The notes under the pieces are model-generated. The model searched no databases, had not been told where the DNA came from, and saw only the letters and a list, made by a program, of their open reading frames with translations. The translations under genes and the position numbers were made by a program. Below are positions 46,556 through 58,216 of a DNA stretch of 64,000 nt, piece by piece; positions within the stretch are counted from its first letter, which is position 1; every line of letters starts with the position of its first letter. This DNA comes from Oreohelix idahoensis (taxonomy: Eukaryota > Mollusca > Gastropoda > Stylommatophora > Oreohelicidae): the NCBI GenBank assembly GCA_024509875.1, contig JAMPIV010014151.1:186001-250000 (forward strand), in the 5' to 3' direction.

Positions 46556-47233
46556 CATCTTGCTTACCGTAATACCGCAAGTGATAGTAAGATTACACCT
46601 AAAGAAGCGCACATACAAGCCGTAGAATCAATCAATATCTTTGCCGCAATATAAATGTTAGGAGCTGCGCTGGGATACAGGAGACTACAACGGGTATTTT
46701 GCAGCAGTAGTTATGTACCACAGAGCGCTCCTGTTAAACGCAGTGAACGAAAATGAGGGTTGTGAAGTGTGTGACGCTTGGTTGGTTACAAGGACGTTTG
46801 GCTAGTGTTTTGAGAAGCGAACGGATATGTCGCTCTTAGGTCGTTCGGCCGATGTTGTTGCTATGAGCGACGAGTCATTTAAGTGGAGTTATGGTCATCT
46901 GATGAAGGAATTATTATTACGTATATTAGAAGAATAAGTGAATTGATGACCTGCTATTTGAAGTGTACACGGGATGTAGCAGACACTGGACAAATGTTAA
47001 GATCGTTATCATAAATAAATGTGATAAGGACCGTTCGGAGTTTCTCCACTGTCGTCATCGATGTTAAAGATGTCATTGTGCCTCTTGTGACAAAATCGTA
47101 CACCAAATTACTGCTGTATAACACCATTGTCAGCGTTAGACATTATGTGTCAAGCTTTCAACAGTAAACAACGTTAGAATGGGACAGACAGTAATATCAA
47201 AAAAACATAATGAATATAAGAGGCTAAAGGAGC
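46550..47233. other. Gene-less stretch before E2
   Basis: Nothing recognised. Confidence 0.4.
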
Positions 47234-47500
47234 TGTTAAGGTAGTGTTTTGGTCTAGGGGAGTTGAATCGTTTAAATACTTGTATATACAGATCGGATTG
47301 CTGTTATCTCCCTTGAGTAGCTGTTTGTGTGTTTTGAAAATAATATCGCGAATCTTCGCGAATGTTCTGGATACAGAACAGCTACAACGCGGGTAAACGA
47401 AATTCAGCTTAGGCGCCGAATTCGCGCTTTGGTGATTTTTGAGTGAGCGATGGTCTCTCGCGTTCACTGAGCTGTGTTTGAGCAGGGATATTTTCGGGGG
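47234..47500 (+). repeat. E2 5' LTR, part matching the 3' LTR
   Basis: 267 bases match 57950-58216 with scattered substitutions. The LTR continues to the right for an unknown distance because the 3' LTR is interrupted at this point. Confidence 0.8.
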
Positions 47501-47756
47501 CAGTTTTTGGTGAGCAGAGCGCCGAGATGGCCGTTTTCCCCATCTCGTTAATGTGTTGATGGATAGAGTATATTATTATTGGCGGTGAAAGGATATTTGA
47601 GATTTTTCTAAAGTATTTTCTAAAAGCCATGGAGATTAGGCTTATTTTTTCGTGTACCGCAGAACGTACATTATTGGTGAATTTTCAGGCCATGGATAGG
47701 TCAGTATATATGCATAACTTCGATGGGGATATTTTTTGAAGTTTCGACAGAGTATT

Positions 47757-49126
47757 ACTGGGAATGTGTTTTCTCCCATGTCGTTGCTTCACGACCTTAT
47801 AACTGCTGATGACATCAGCGATGACACTCAATCTTCCTACGAATATGTCATTGCTCTGAGGCAGACAATTATCGAAGCATGTAGGTTAGCTACCTCTGCA
47901 TCTGAATCTGCTAAGGAGAAGGCGAGGCACTTCGCAAATAGATATAGGTGTCTACGACAACTCTGTCCTGGTGACAAGGCACTTGTATTACTCCCTTGTA
48001 GGGACAATAGACTTCTTATTTCATGGAAAGGTCCTTATACTATTATCTCTAGAATTTCTGATGTCGACTATGTCGTCGATGTGGACGGAAAGCATAAAAC
48101 CTTTCATATTAATATGCTGACAGAATTTCATGAACGACCAGATTACCTGCCTGTTTTTCAAGCGACAGACGATCCTCGGGTCCGTCATGGTCATTATACA
48201 TCTCTATCAGTTATACAAGAGGAAGAGGCTACCTTCTCCGATGTAAATCTTCCTCTTCCTGTTATCCCACTGCATTCAACGGAATCATGGGAAAATGTAA
48301 CTATTTCTTCGGAGTTATCGGCTGAAAGACAGCAAGTCTCATCTCTATTGCAAAATTTTCTGGACGTCCTTACGGACATTCCTGGTCAAACAGCGGTCAT
48401 TGCAAATGACATAATACTCACTGAGTACAACCCTATTAGAGTACGACCTTACCCAATCTCATTACATTTTACAACACAAGTCGAAAAAGAATTAGATGAA
48501 ATGATACAATTAAAAATAATTGAACCATCTACTTCGGCATACTCCTCGTCTATGGTTATTGTCTGGAAGAAAGACAATAACATACGTCTTTGTGTCGATT
48601 ATCGTAAGTTAAACCAAGTGACGAAATTTGATGCTGAACCAATGTCCTTGTAAGAAGATCTACTCATTAACTTTATCATTCACGGTTCTTTACCAAACTC
48701 GACTTGTCCAAGGGATATTGGCAAGTTCCTCATACTGAACACGCCAAACCTCTTACTGCTTTCTCAACACCTCTGGGTTTGTTCCAATGGAACTTCATGC
48801 CTTTCGGCCTCATGAATGCCCCAGCTACTTTTGTACGCACGATGCGTCGTATCCTCTCACATCGTCCAGATGTTATTGCGTACTTGGACGATATTTGCCT
48901 TTTTAGTGATTCTTGGGAAGAGCACTTTCAAGGTCTTTCTGAACTTCTGTCTACTCAACGCTCTCATAATTTGACGGCCAAACCGCCTAAAGCCTATGTT
49001 GGGTTTAGTGACATTTCTTTTTTGGGTCACCGGGTTGGTCATGGTCTCTTGCGGACGGAGAACTACAATACTTCTAAAGTTCTTAACATCACTACTCCTA
49101 AGAAGAAGAAGCAAGTCTGTAGTCTC
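47757..49126 (+). pseudogene. E2 integrase C-terminus and RT, first part
   Basis: Starts at SPMSLLHDLITADD, equivalent to E1 integrase just after its catalytic core. It keeps the GPY/F module (SWKGPYTIISRISDVDYVVD) and continues without frameshift into RT (NNIRLCVDYRKLNQVTKFD), confirming the integrase-RT fusion that is broken in E1. A TAA at 48651 and a frame change before 48704 follow. The second frame carries GYWQVP, FMPFGLMNAPATF and YLDD, and ends at the E4 insertion. Confidence 0.92.
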
Positions 49127-51054
49127 TGTCACGTAGAAAGATAATTTATTTTACCATATGTTATTATTTTTAATGTTCTGTTTTCCAAGACATTTTGTAT
49201 TCTTCTTTTCTAACTTTTTCACTTTCTCAAACCCCACCCGATGTTGTTTACGTTCGGGCTTTCAGTAGAAATCCCCCACTGGTCAGAAACGGTCAGCGTA
49301 GCGGTAATATTACATACACGCACCTGGTCCGTCCAGGGGAATTTCTCTGGTCGCTTTAAAACATTTGATCACGACCGCCAGGTAGCTTCTGAGGTCTGGG
49401 GGGGGGGGGGGGAGGCAGGGGGAGACAGTTTGATCTCTGTGTTTGCCCCTTAGACGAGTTAGAAATCATAAGATTATGTCTATCGGGGAAATTTTCTCAA
49501 AGTTGTTGCTTCTGAAAACCTTTTGTCTTACTCTCGATTACGTCTTTCGCCGAACATCTGTAGAAATATGCAGGCCAGGAGTCCGGGGGGAGCGTCCTTT
49601 GTAATCTATAAGAGTAGATTGGTTTAATAAGCCAACACACTCGTAGAAATATTCCTGGCCCGAGATGGACCTTCATGAGATAAGGCAAACTTTAACACAG
49701 AACTAGAATGTTAAGGCCTATCTCTAGTCATTTTTCGGGTTTCAGGGATAACCGAATCGCTAGAGCAGACTCCAGTCAAGCGAAGAACGTCATGTTCTCT
49801 TCGATCTAGAGGGTTTCTGAATACATCTAGCAACGAATAGTCAACCCCATTCCTGAATCAAAACCCCTTTTGTCAACGCCAAGTTAAGCTCACGCAGTGT
49901 GCAACGAGCCAACGCTAAATCTAAAATCATCTAATGCAATAGTAGTTTCCTACTCGCATATTGATCGCCAGTCAGAGCAGTACGGCTTCCAGCATATCAA
50001 TCAGCCCAGCGTCTATAGCAGAATTTCATATCACCAGCCTTTGTGTGTGCCTAAACGGCGCAGTCAGATCACAGTCCAAACCAGCCCAAACCGGATTTAA
50101 TGCCAATCGAGTAAGAGCGCCTGGGACTCGTTGTCCTCAAGTAACCTCGTCTTGGGGGTATTTTCCTGGATTCTTAAAACCTCGCATTTATGAGCGGACA
50201 GCAAGGTGAAGACCGAGTTCCAGCCCCTCACCCAACCAGGGGGCACCAAAGTTAGCGCCTACATTGGATTTACAGGTCAATTCCATTCCCCCATGGAGTA
50301 TATATTTACGTAAAGACATTGGAGCTATTATATTTGGTCCCACGAAAACGGACGGACTGTCGCTCAGTTTGTTTATTTGGTCAGCAGGAGATAGACAGTC
50401 TTCCAGTCCCCATCGCGAAATCAGTGGTGCCACCAACAATAGCGACTACAGTGGATTTATACAGGCCAAGTCCATCACCCATGGAGTATATTTTTACGTA
50501 AAAGGATACTGTCTGAAGCATTGTACTTGGTCCCACGAAGACGGACAGACTGTCAGACAGTTTATGTCATTTCTCTGTGTTCTACAGGTTTTATGATTGG
50601 GTCTGTGTGTTCGTTGGTGTATTTGCATTATTGTGGTTATTGATGATTTATTGATGACTATTGATGCATATTTTGATTATTGATGTAATTTTATGTTGTT
50701 ATGATGAGATGCATTATTTTCGTGTTTTTCTTCTCTTTAATAAAGTTTACACATTTATTAATGCGCTGTTCACGACCCCTTCCATCAATATTTTACATTT
50801 TTAGCTCTTTACTATAGTCTCTATGTATGATAAGAGAAAAGAGTGAGAGCAGGAGGTGCTTAGACAGTATAAGTGTGTTGAGGGCTTGGAGAGAGTGATA
50901 ACTTAATAAATCTGCTCCAGGTTTGTCTCAAGTCCACCTCCTATTTCACTTTATCTATGTGTAATCTATAACTCTGTCAGTCCACTATCCCTTGTCGATT
51001 TCACTACTGTTGTCCAACTCGACAAATACTCTACACTCTAACTCAACCACGACA
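49127..51054 (+). repeat. E4 5' LTR
   Basis: 1928 bases. It includes a 14-base G run near 49398, an internal degenerate duplication (about 50270-50390 and 50455-50575, sharing CATGGAGTATAT and TTGGTCCCACGAA) and an AATAAAG polyadenylation signal near 50739. Bases after the LTR read AATGGTGGCTCAGTCC, a probable tRNA primer site starting at TGG 51057. Confidence 0.92.
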
Positions 51055-51742
51055 AATGGTGGCTCAGTCCTTATGAATCTAACATATAATGTGGGCTCGT
51101 TCCGAGGACAAATCTCTCACAAGATTCTATTCTGATTCTTAGAGTTTAGTGTTCGGCAGATTATAGGAATTTCTTTCCCCTAGACATATCGAACTATTTC
51201 TTTTGGAGGAAGTCTGAACAGCGTTTTTTCTCCACAGCATTCATAATATTTAGTTACATTTATTGTTCATGTTACCCGTGAGACACAGCTGGTTAAGGTT
51301 GCTGGTAACACTGCTGAGTTTTTGGTTGACAAATGTGACGACTATTGTTGTAAAAGTCAGAAAAAAAATTTTTAAGGGTTAATAATTTTTTCAGGAGTAG
51401 CTCTTTAATCTGAGATAAGAAGCTACAGGTAGTCAGTTACTAGCTTGCATCTGTACCAAGGGAGGGTGTTCATTCGGATGATAGTAACCAATCCTCTCAA
51501 TAGCTTAGTACTGACAGAAGTGGGGTGAAGTGATAGTAATAAGTTTTACATCACTTATAATTTTTGGAATTTTTGAGGTTTTTTGCTTGTCGTAATCAGA
51601 GTGTCTAGAAACTTCTTGTTTTTTAAGTTTTCCCATGCTAGCCTAGATTTTATTGATTATTAAGTTAATCAGCTTCCAAGCGGACTAAGTAACTAAGATC
51701 TCTAGGTTTTATTCTTCTATAGTGTTTGCTCACCCTGATATA
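51055..51742 (+). other. E4 leader with primer-binding site
   Basis: Non-coding leader. The TGG two bases after the LTR matches the E3 layout. Confidence 0.6.
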
Positions 51743-52420
51743 ATGGCCGATCTAGATAAAGTGCATAGGATTGCCCTCGAGGTAGCTAAGTACATGGAGT
51801 ACCAGGATAGCGAAATCCAGCCCTTTCTAGAATTTGCAGTAAGCATACAGGATCAATACGAGGTAGACAATTGGTTTGACAGCCGTTTAATCTTGGCATG
51901 GTCCTGTAAACAAACTGGGGAGAGTGAAGCATTCACCCGACAGTATGTAGAAGAAGTGATAGAAGATGAGAAGCAAAGGGAAAAGCAAAGACAAGAACGG
52001 GACAAGCAATGGGAAATGGAGCGACAAGAAAGGGACAGAGAAAGCCAAGAAAGGGACAGGCTACACCAAATCAGAATGAATGAACTGGATAGCCAAATCC
52101 GGAGGATGGAGATAGATTCTAAATGTAGTCACTCTAGTTCCCCTTCTACTGTGCCCTTAACGGTCAACGCCCCTGCAAACCTTGCGCCCATGAAAGATAT
52201 CTTGCCTGCAAAAACCGAACCCCAACTCCAGAAAATTGACTTTCCTTTGGACTTGGATCCGAAGCCCGAACTAGGAAAGAATTTACGTCGGGACAGCAGA
52301 CCTAAAACCACAGGGAAAATCACGAAACGTTCCCAGACATGGAAACTGCACAAAGGTGAGAGAGGTGCTAACAAGCATTATAATACGGATTGTTACCGTC
52401 TGGCAAGCGGTGAACCCTGA
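51743..52420 (+). CDS. E4 ORF1, Gag-N-terminus-like coiled-coil protein
   Basis: 225 codons from the ATG at 51743, chosen because ATAATGGCC matches the start context of E3 Gag (61629). An N-terminal helical region (DKVHRIALEVAKYMEYQD) is followed at residues about 80-125 by a highly charged coiled coil (REKQRQERDKQWEMERQERD). The rest is a Pro/Ser/Lys-rich tail. The arrangement of short helical domain then Glu/Arg coiled coil parallels the first 100 residues of E3 Gag, but no capsid domain, zinc knuckle or protease follows. Function is unproven; a particle-targeting Gag remnant is the simplest idea. Confidence 0.55.
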   Translation: MADLDKVHRIALEVAKYMEYQDSEIQPFLEFAVSIQDQYEVDNWFDSRLILAWSCKQTGESEAFTRQYVEEVIEDEKQREKQRQERDKQWEMERQERDRESQERDRLHQIRMNELDSQIRRMEIDSKCSHSSSPSTVPLTVNAPANLAPMKDILPAKTEPQLQKIDFPLDLDPKPELGKNLRRDSRPKTTGKITKRSQTWKLHKGERGANKHYNTDCYRLASGEP

Positions 52421-52669
52421 ACCTCTCACGCTCCAGACCGAGCACCACCTAACCGACACACGACGTCGAGAAACGGGAGCCACACCCTTTCACGTCATAT
52501 TTCGCTAGATTCCCGGCCGGACAGCGAAAAACCATATGCAGAGGCGTATCCCTCCAACTCAACGATCAGAGAAAGGAGGTGCCGCTCCTCTTATCACCCT
52601 GAGCTTAAAAGGTGCAAGAATAAGTCGCCTGTTAAAAGGGTTAAACTTTCCAAACCGTTCCAAGGAACT

Positions 52670-53686
52670 TTGGAAAAACACACCGAGAGTTTTATCTCGG
52701 GCACTTCGCGATCTAACGGGATCTCAAACCGTCCAGTCTTCTGCGTGCAGACTGCGGAGCCTGTAAACCAGGAAGTGGATCTCGCATTGCAGGACAAAAT
52801 GCAACTGACGCCAGTAACTTCCTCAGGGGAGGGCAAAGTTGACGTTTATGATGGACACAGGGTTCCATGCGAAGGGATCCCTGGTACTCGATCTGAGTCT
52901 CTCACATTTCTCAGGGCAGAAGACAGTGAGAAAAGCGGCCTTACTACTGTACAAGGAGCCATTGTTGAGAGCCTTGGCTCATGTCATGCTAGTAACGGTA
53001 AAGCAACTCAACAAACTCTGCAACTCGCAGATAATACCTATCTCTCTCCAAAGATAGAAGCTACGGAGATCTGTTATGATTTAGTAGAACCCAAGAATGC
53101 GATCGATTACTCTCTGCTTCAGGCAGCAGAGTTTTCTCATTCAAATCGCATTATTCCAGTGGTCTCAACCCCACTGATGGACAGCAAAGTAGTCGCCTCC
53201 GCCAGGCCATTACAGAGCAACTTGATCATTTCCGTTGACCAAGCCACAACTGTGAGTGGCAAGGCAAGGAAAGCTCCAGACCCGCCTTTAGACGGCACAG
53301 GTCTGAAGATTGATCAGTGCTCCCACCGAAACAGGGGAGTAGGTGTGGAGAGGCAGAAGAAAAATGCTAGCATTTCTTCGGCCAACGAACGGCTGTATTT
53401 GCCAACTAGGGTTACATGCGCGCGGAAAATCCCGATAGACTGCAGCTATCGAGGGTTATTCAAGTCCACGCCCGTGACAGGTAAATATATACGGAAACGT
53501 AAACAGCCCGAGTCCAGCAATGATTACACTGCACATAACAGGCGGATTACCTATGCAGTGGCCAGTGAGTTCAGGCGGGGCCGAAACTCACAACAGGTGC
53601 GGATAATTTTTCGGACCATGGACAGACAAAGCGAATTGGGGAAGGAAGGTCATGTTCACACGGAAACAGATTACGTCAGTGTTTAG
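52670..53686 (+). CDS. E4 ORF2, unknown 338-codon open frame
   Basis: A long open frame with no family that I recognise. The start is uncertain; the predicted protein is Ser/Thr/Arg-rich, with a basic stretch near the end (GKYIRKRKQPESSND). In another frame the same DNA reads TFMMDTGFHAKGSLVLDLSL at about 52845-52903, which resembles the DTG active site of a retropepsin, so the region may be a decayed protease/pol start whose frame was lost. It ends about 210 bases before the 3' LTR. Confidence 0.45.
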   Translation: MEKHTESFISGTSRSNGISNRPVFCVQTAEPVNQEVDLALQDKMQLTPVTSSGEGKVDVYDGHRVPCEGIPGTRSESLTFLRAEDSEKSGLTTVQGAIVESLGSCHASNGKATQQTLQLADNTYLSPKIEATEICYDLVEPKNAIDYSLLQAAEFSHSNRIIPVVSTPLMDSKVVASARPLQSNLIISVDQATTVSGKARKAPDPPLDGTGLKIDQCSHRNRGVGVERQKKNASISSANERLYLPTRVTCARKIPIDCSYRGLFKSTPVTGKYIRKRKQPESSNDYTAHNRRITYAVASEFRRGRNSQQVRIIFRTMDRQSELGKEGHVHTETDYVSV

Positions 53687-53898
53687 TGGTCTAGAAAAAT
53701 CCCATTCGCTGAACGTCTATTAGACAGAGGGAAGAAAAGAAATGAACTCGGAGCTAGTCATACAGACAGACAGAAATTGGAAACGTATTTGGTTTATGAG
53801 TATAGGATGCTCCAATGACATGTAACGGACGTCTATGGAAAAGATAAATTACTGTCCTTTAGTCCGTGTTTCACGCACTTTAAAAAGGGGGGCTATCT
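53687..53898 (+). other. E4 3' region with polypurine tract
   Basis: Non-coding; AAAAAGGGGGG lies about 7 bases before the 3' LTR and is the likely plus-strand primer. Confidence 0.65.
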
Positions 53899-54190
53899 TG
53901 TCACGTAGACAGATAATTTATTTTACCATATGTTATTGATTTTAATGTTCTGTTTTCCTAGACATTTTGTATTATTCTGTTCTAACTTTTTCACCTTCTC
54001 AAACGCCACCCGATGTTGTTTACGTTCGGGCTTTCAGTAGAAATCCCCCACTGGTCAGAAACGGTCAGCGTAGCGGTAATATTACATACACGCACCTGGT
54101 CCGTTCAGGGGAATTTCTCTGGTCGCTTTAAAACGTTTGATCACGAGCGCCAGGTAGCTTCTGAGGTCGGGGTGGGGGGGGGGGGGGGGG

Positions 54191-54222
<32 letters not shown>

Positions 54223-55864
54223 GGCGGGGGGAAACAGTTTGATCTCTGTGTTTGCCCCTTAGACGAGTTAGAAATCATAAGATTATGTCTATCGGGGAAA
54301 TTTTCTCAAAGTTGTTGCTTCTGAAAACCTTCTGTCTTACTCTCGATTACGTCTTTCGCCGAACATCTGTAGAAATATGCAGGCCAGGGGTCAGGGGGGA
54401 GCGTCCTTTGTAATCTATAAGAGTAGATTGGTTTAATAAGCCAACACACTCGTAGAAATATTCCTGGCCCGAGATGGACCTTCATGAGATAAGGCAGACT
54501 TTAACACAGAACTAGAATGTTAAGGCCTATCTCTAGTCATTGCTCGGTTTTTCAGGGATAACCGAATCGCTAGAGCAGACTCCAGTCAGGCGAAGAACGT
54601 CATGTTCTCTTCGATCTAGAGGGTTTCTGAATACATCTAGCAACGAATAGTCAACCCCATTCCTGAACCAAAACTCCTTTTGTCAACGCCAAGTTAAGCT
54701 CACGCAGTGTGCAACGAGTCAACGCTAAATCTGAAATCATCTAATGCAATAGTAGTTTCCTACTCGCATATTGATCGCCAGTCAGAGCAGTACGGCTTCC
54801 AGCATATCAATCAGCCCAGCGTCTATAGCAGAATTTCATATCACCAGCCTTTGTGTGTGCCTAAACGGCGCAGTCAGATCACAGTCCAAACCAGCCCAAA
54901 CCGGATTTAATGCCAATCGAGTAAGAGCGCCTGGGACTCGTTGTCCTCAAGTAACCTCGTCTTTGGGGTATTTTCCTGGATACTTAATACCTCGCATTTA
55001 TGAGCGGATAGCCAGGTGAAGACCGAGTTCCAGCCCCTCACCCAACCAGGGGGCACCAAAGTTAGCGCCTACATTGGATTCACAGGTCAATTCCATTCCC
55101 CCATGGAGTATATATTTACGTAAAGACATTGGAGCTATTATATTTGGTCCCACGAAAACGGACGGACTGTCGCTCAGTTTGTTTATTTGGTCAGCAGGAG
55201 ATAGACAGTCTTCCAGTCCCCATCGCGAAATCAGTGGTGCCACCAACAATAGCGACTACAGTGGATTTATACAGGTCAAGTCTATCACCCATGGAGTATA
55301 TTTTTACGTAAAAGGACACTGTCTGAAGCATTGTACTTGGTCCCACGAAGACGGACAGACTGTCAGACAGTTTATGTCATTTCTCTGTGTTCTACAGGTT
55401 TTATGATTGGGTCTGTGTGTTCGTTGGTGTATGTGCATTATTGTGGTTATTGATGATTTATTGATGACTATTGATGCATATTTTGATTATTGATGTAATT
55501 TTATGTTGTTATGATGAGATGCATTATTTTCGTGTTTTTCTTCTCTTTAATAAAGTTTACACATTTATTAATGCGCTGTTCACGACCCCTTCCATCCATA
55601 TTTTACATTTTTAGCTCTTTACTATAGTCTCTATGTATGATAAGAGAAAAGAGTGAGAGCAGGAGGTGCTTAGACAGTATAAGTGTGTTGAGGGCTTGGA
55701 GAGAGTGATAACTTAATAAATCTGCTCCAGGTTTGTCTCAAGTCCACCTCCTATTACACTTTATCTATGTGTAATCTATAACTCTGTCAGTCCACTATCC
55801 CTTGTCGATTTCACTACTGTTGTCCAACTTGACAAATACTCTACACTCTAACTCAACCACGACA
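53899..55864 (+). repeat. E4 3' LTR
   Basis: 1966 bases. Closely similar to the 5' LTR. The main length difference is a G-rich tract (54169-54231) far longer than in the 5' LTR. Confidence 0.92.
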
Positions 55865-56439
55865 GTCTCCTAGGTTTAATCCAATTCTATGGGAGATTTA
55901 TTCCAAACCTATCGTCAATCACTGCACCTCTCTTAACCCTATTGAAGAAAGGGTCGCCTAATATAGTACACTGGTCCCCAGAATGCCAATCCTCGTTAGA
56001 CAAGATTAAGACACTATTTTCCTCTCATCCAATCTTAAGACTACCCACTGCAAATAAGACTTTTATTCTTCACAGTGACGCCTCATCCACAGGGATCGGG
56101 GCCGCATTGAAGCAAGAGTATTCTGAAACTCTGCATCTAGCGATGCATGTCTCTAGGAAACTGACTGCGGCAGAACAGAATTACTCTGTACTAGACCGAG
56201 AATTATTAGCTATGGTCTTGGCGATTCTTAAACTCCAGAGATACCTTCTAGGCGCGCATTTCATTGTAGAAACTGACCAAAAAGCCCTCACAGCTATACA
56301 GAGTAAGGACTTGAAGAGCTCAAGATCCACTCGTTATGCTATTGCTCTACAGCTTTTTCACTTTTCTGTACGAGCTATTCGAGTTTCGAATAATGTGATG
56401 GCAGACATACTGTCTCGATGCCCACATGATTCTACTTGA
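55865..56439 (+). pseudogene. E2 RT end and RNase H, second part
   Basis: Resumes the E2 RT after E4 (LLGLIQFYGRFIPNLSSI). It then gives the RNase H motifs SDASSTGIGAAL, LDRELLAMV, VETDQKALTAI and NVMADILSR, ending at 56439. This fragment is unbroken and close to E1 at the protein level. Confidence 0.93.
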
Positions 56440-57949
56440 CTCTCATTTTCTAGATTTCCTTTTAGATTTCGGGGTTATTTATATACCCACGACTCTGGTA
56501 TACATTAACACTCTGTTAGTACATTTTTTATGATCCTGTTTAATTCATGATTTTGAATTAGTTTGTACTACTTTCTCTGTTACCTTTTCTTGTGTAACGA
56601 AGGAAGGTTTTATGGTTTTATTATCTCCATACAGGGGCCAGGAGTTTACACAGCCACAGTTGGTAGGTTTACTGTAGAATTAGCTGTTGTATATCATAAA
56701 ATCTTACCTTTACCAAACAGGGATTGTCATTTGTGTTTTTTCACAGCGTATGCTTCTCCATGAAAGTCAAGCTGCTTTATAGTATGTTTGAGATGTTTAC
56801 CGTTGGAATTTTCGCAAGAATTGCTGTTCCAGTGGATCCATTTGTTGCCACACTGGATGTTTGGGGCCTTCGTATTTACAGCATATTCCTGGATCACTAG
56901 AATTTGTCGTTTATATAGAACTTATTTGAGATAATATTGTATATGTGTATTAGTATAGTATAGCGGATTAGAGAGTAGTATATTAGTATATGATGTAACT
57001 TCTTTATTATAATATGTTCGTTCATCGTTATGCACCATTGCATTACTATATTGTTCGTATACTACTGTGTTTGAAATGATGAACGTATTACTATGGTAAT
57101 GATTATTCTAATTTTACTTGATTAATCATTGCGATTCATTTCAATATTGTATTTTTTGTGTGAAAAATATGAAGACATGAGAGAACGTATTTTTTTCTGA
57201 TATTGTAATATTTTTTTCTTTGCCTGGCGCGTGATTGTGCGCTAGGGGTAACTGTGTCGATATTGGTCCTTTGAGAAGATATTTTTTCTGAGGGTGTGAT
57301 GTATTTTTTTCCTCACCCGACGCTTGATTGTGCGTCACCTATAGTTATGTATAACGGTGTTGTTTATTTTGATGTCCATTATGAGCTCATCATTTGTACT
57401 CAATGAGCGTATTAACTTGGTTGTTGTGCACATTAGGCTATTTTCTTTTTTTTTTTTTTAGATCATAGCTAATTACTTATTCTTTGATTTAGATTATCTT
57501 TGTTTTTGGTAATGTATGCTATTGTACTATAATGGTGTTCATTTATATGATGTGTTGTTTAACGTAATTGTTTTACCATGATATATCATTGTTCTTTTTG
57601 CATTGCTTTCTTTCTTTACTGCTCACTCTTCTTCTATTTCATCCGTTCTTCTCTCCTTTTACTTATGATGTTATGGCTAGTCTATACTTCATATACTTGA
57701 TATTCCTTTGAAGTTGATGTGCTTCGTATGCTTATCTCTTTACTTTTCTATATTTCACTTCGTTTGTACTTTACACTTACTTCTATCCTTCTTTTGTTCA
57801 TTTTGTTATCACGACTTAACATTGGGTAATCCTTATGTGTAGAGATTAGTAATTGATCGACCCCTATATTTTTCTTTGATGTATTTTGTTTTTAAAAAAA
57901 TGATTATATCATTCCCCCCCCCCCCCCCCCCCCGGGGGGCGGTTTAATA
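56440..57949 (+). other. E2 3' non-coding region
   Basis: About 1.5 kb of AT-rich DNA, longer than in E1. Two related phrases with GATTGTGCG lie near 57230 and 57325. It ends with a long C run then GGGGGGCGGTTTAATA, a purine-rich tract just before the 3' LTR. Confidence 0.55.
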
Positions 57950-58216
57950 TGTTAAGGTCGTGTTTTGGTCTAGGGGAAATGAATCGTTTAAATACTTGTA
58001 TATACAGACCGGATTGCTGTTATCTCCCTTGAGTAGCTGTTTGTGTGTTTTAAAAATAATATCGCGAATCTTCGCGAATGTTCTGGATACAGAACAGCTA
58101 GAACGCGGGTGAACGAAATTCAGCTCTGGCGCTGAATTCGCGCTGGGATGATTTTTGAGTGAGCGATGGTCTCTCGCGTTCACTGAGCTGTGTTTGAGCA
58201 GGGATATTTTCGGGGG
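57950..58216 (+). repeat. E2 3' LTR, first 267 bases
   Basis: Matches 47234-47500 and is cut by the start of E3. Confidence 0.85.

Larger units (their letters stand above)
49127..55864 (+). mobile_element. E4: LTR retrotransposon without recognisable pol, 6738 bp
   Basis: LTRs begin TGTCACGTAGA and end CCACGACA (5' 49127-51054, 3' 53899-55864). They are flanked by the 5-base target duplication GTCTC (49122-49126 and 55865-55869) within the E2 RT. The 2.84-kb interior has two open frames but no protease in frame, RT, RNase H or integrase that I can detect. Its ends and primer-site position resemble E3, so E3-like elements may supply its proteins. Confidence 0.92.
47234..58216 (+). mobile_element. 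E2: Gmr1-like retrotransposon, deleted and interrupted
   Basis: A relative of E1 with unrelated LTRs. The visible 5' LTR start (TGTTAAGG, 47234) matches the 3' LTR start at 57950. Between 47500 and 47757 the element jumps from LTR-like DNA straight to the C-terminal part of integrase, so Gag, protease and most of integrase are deleted. RT is split at 49126/55865 by E4. The 3' LTR is cut after 267 bases by E3. Integrase, then RT, then RNase H again run in that order. A nonsense codon and a frameshift occur near 48653-48700. Confidence 0.9.

Noticed and set aside
50264..50596. 110-codon frame in the E4 LTRs
   Set aside because: Lies in the LTR and covers an internal duplication; no domain seen.
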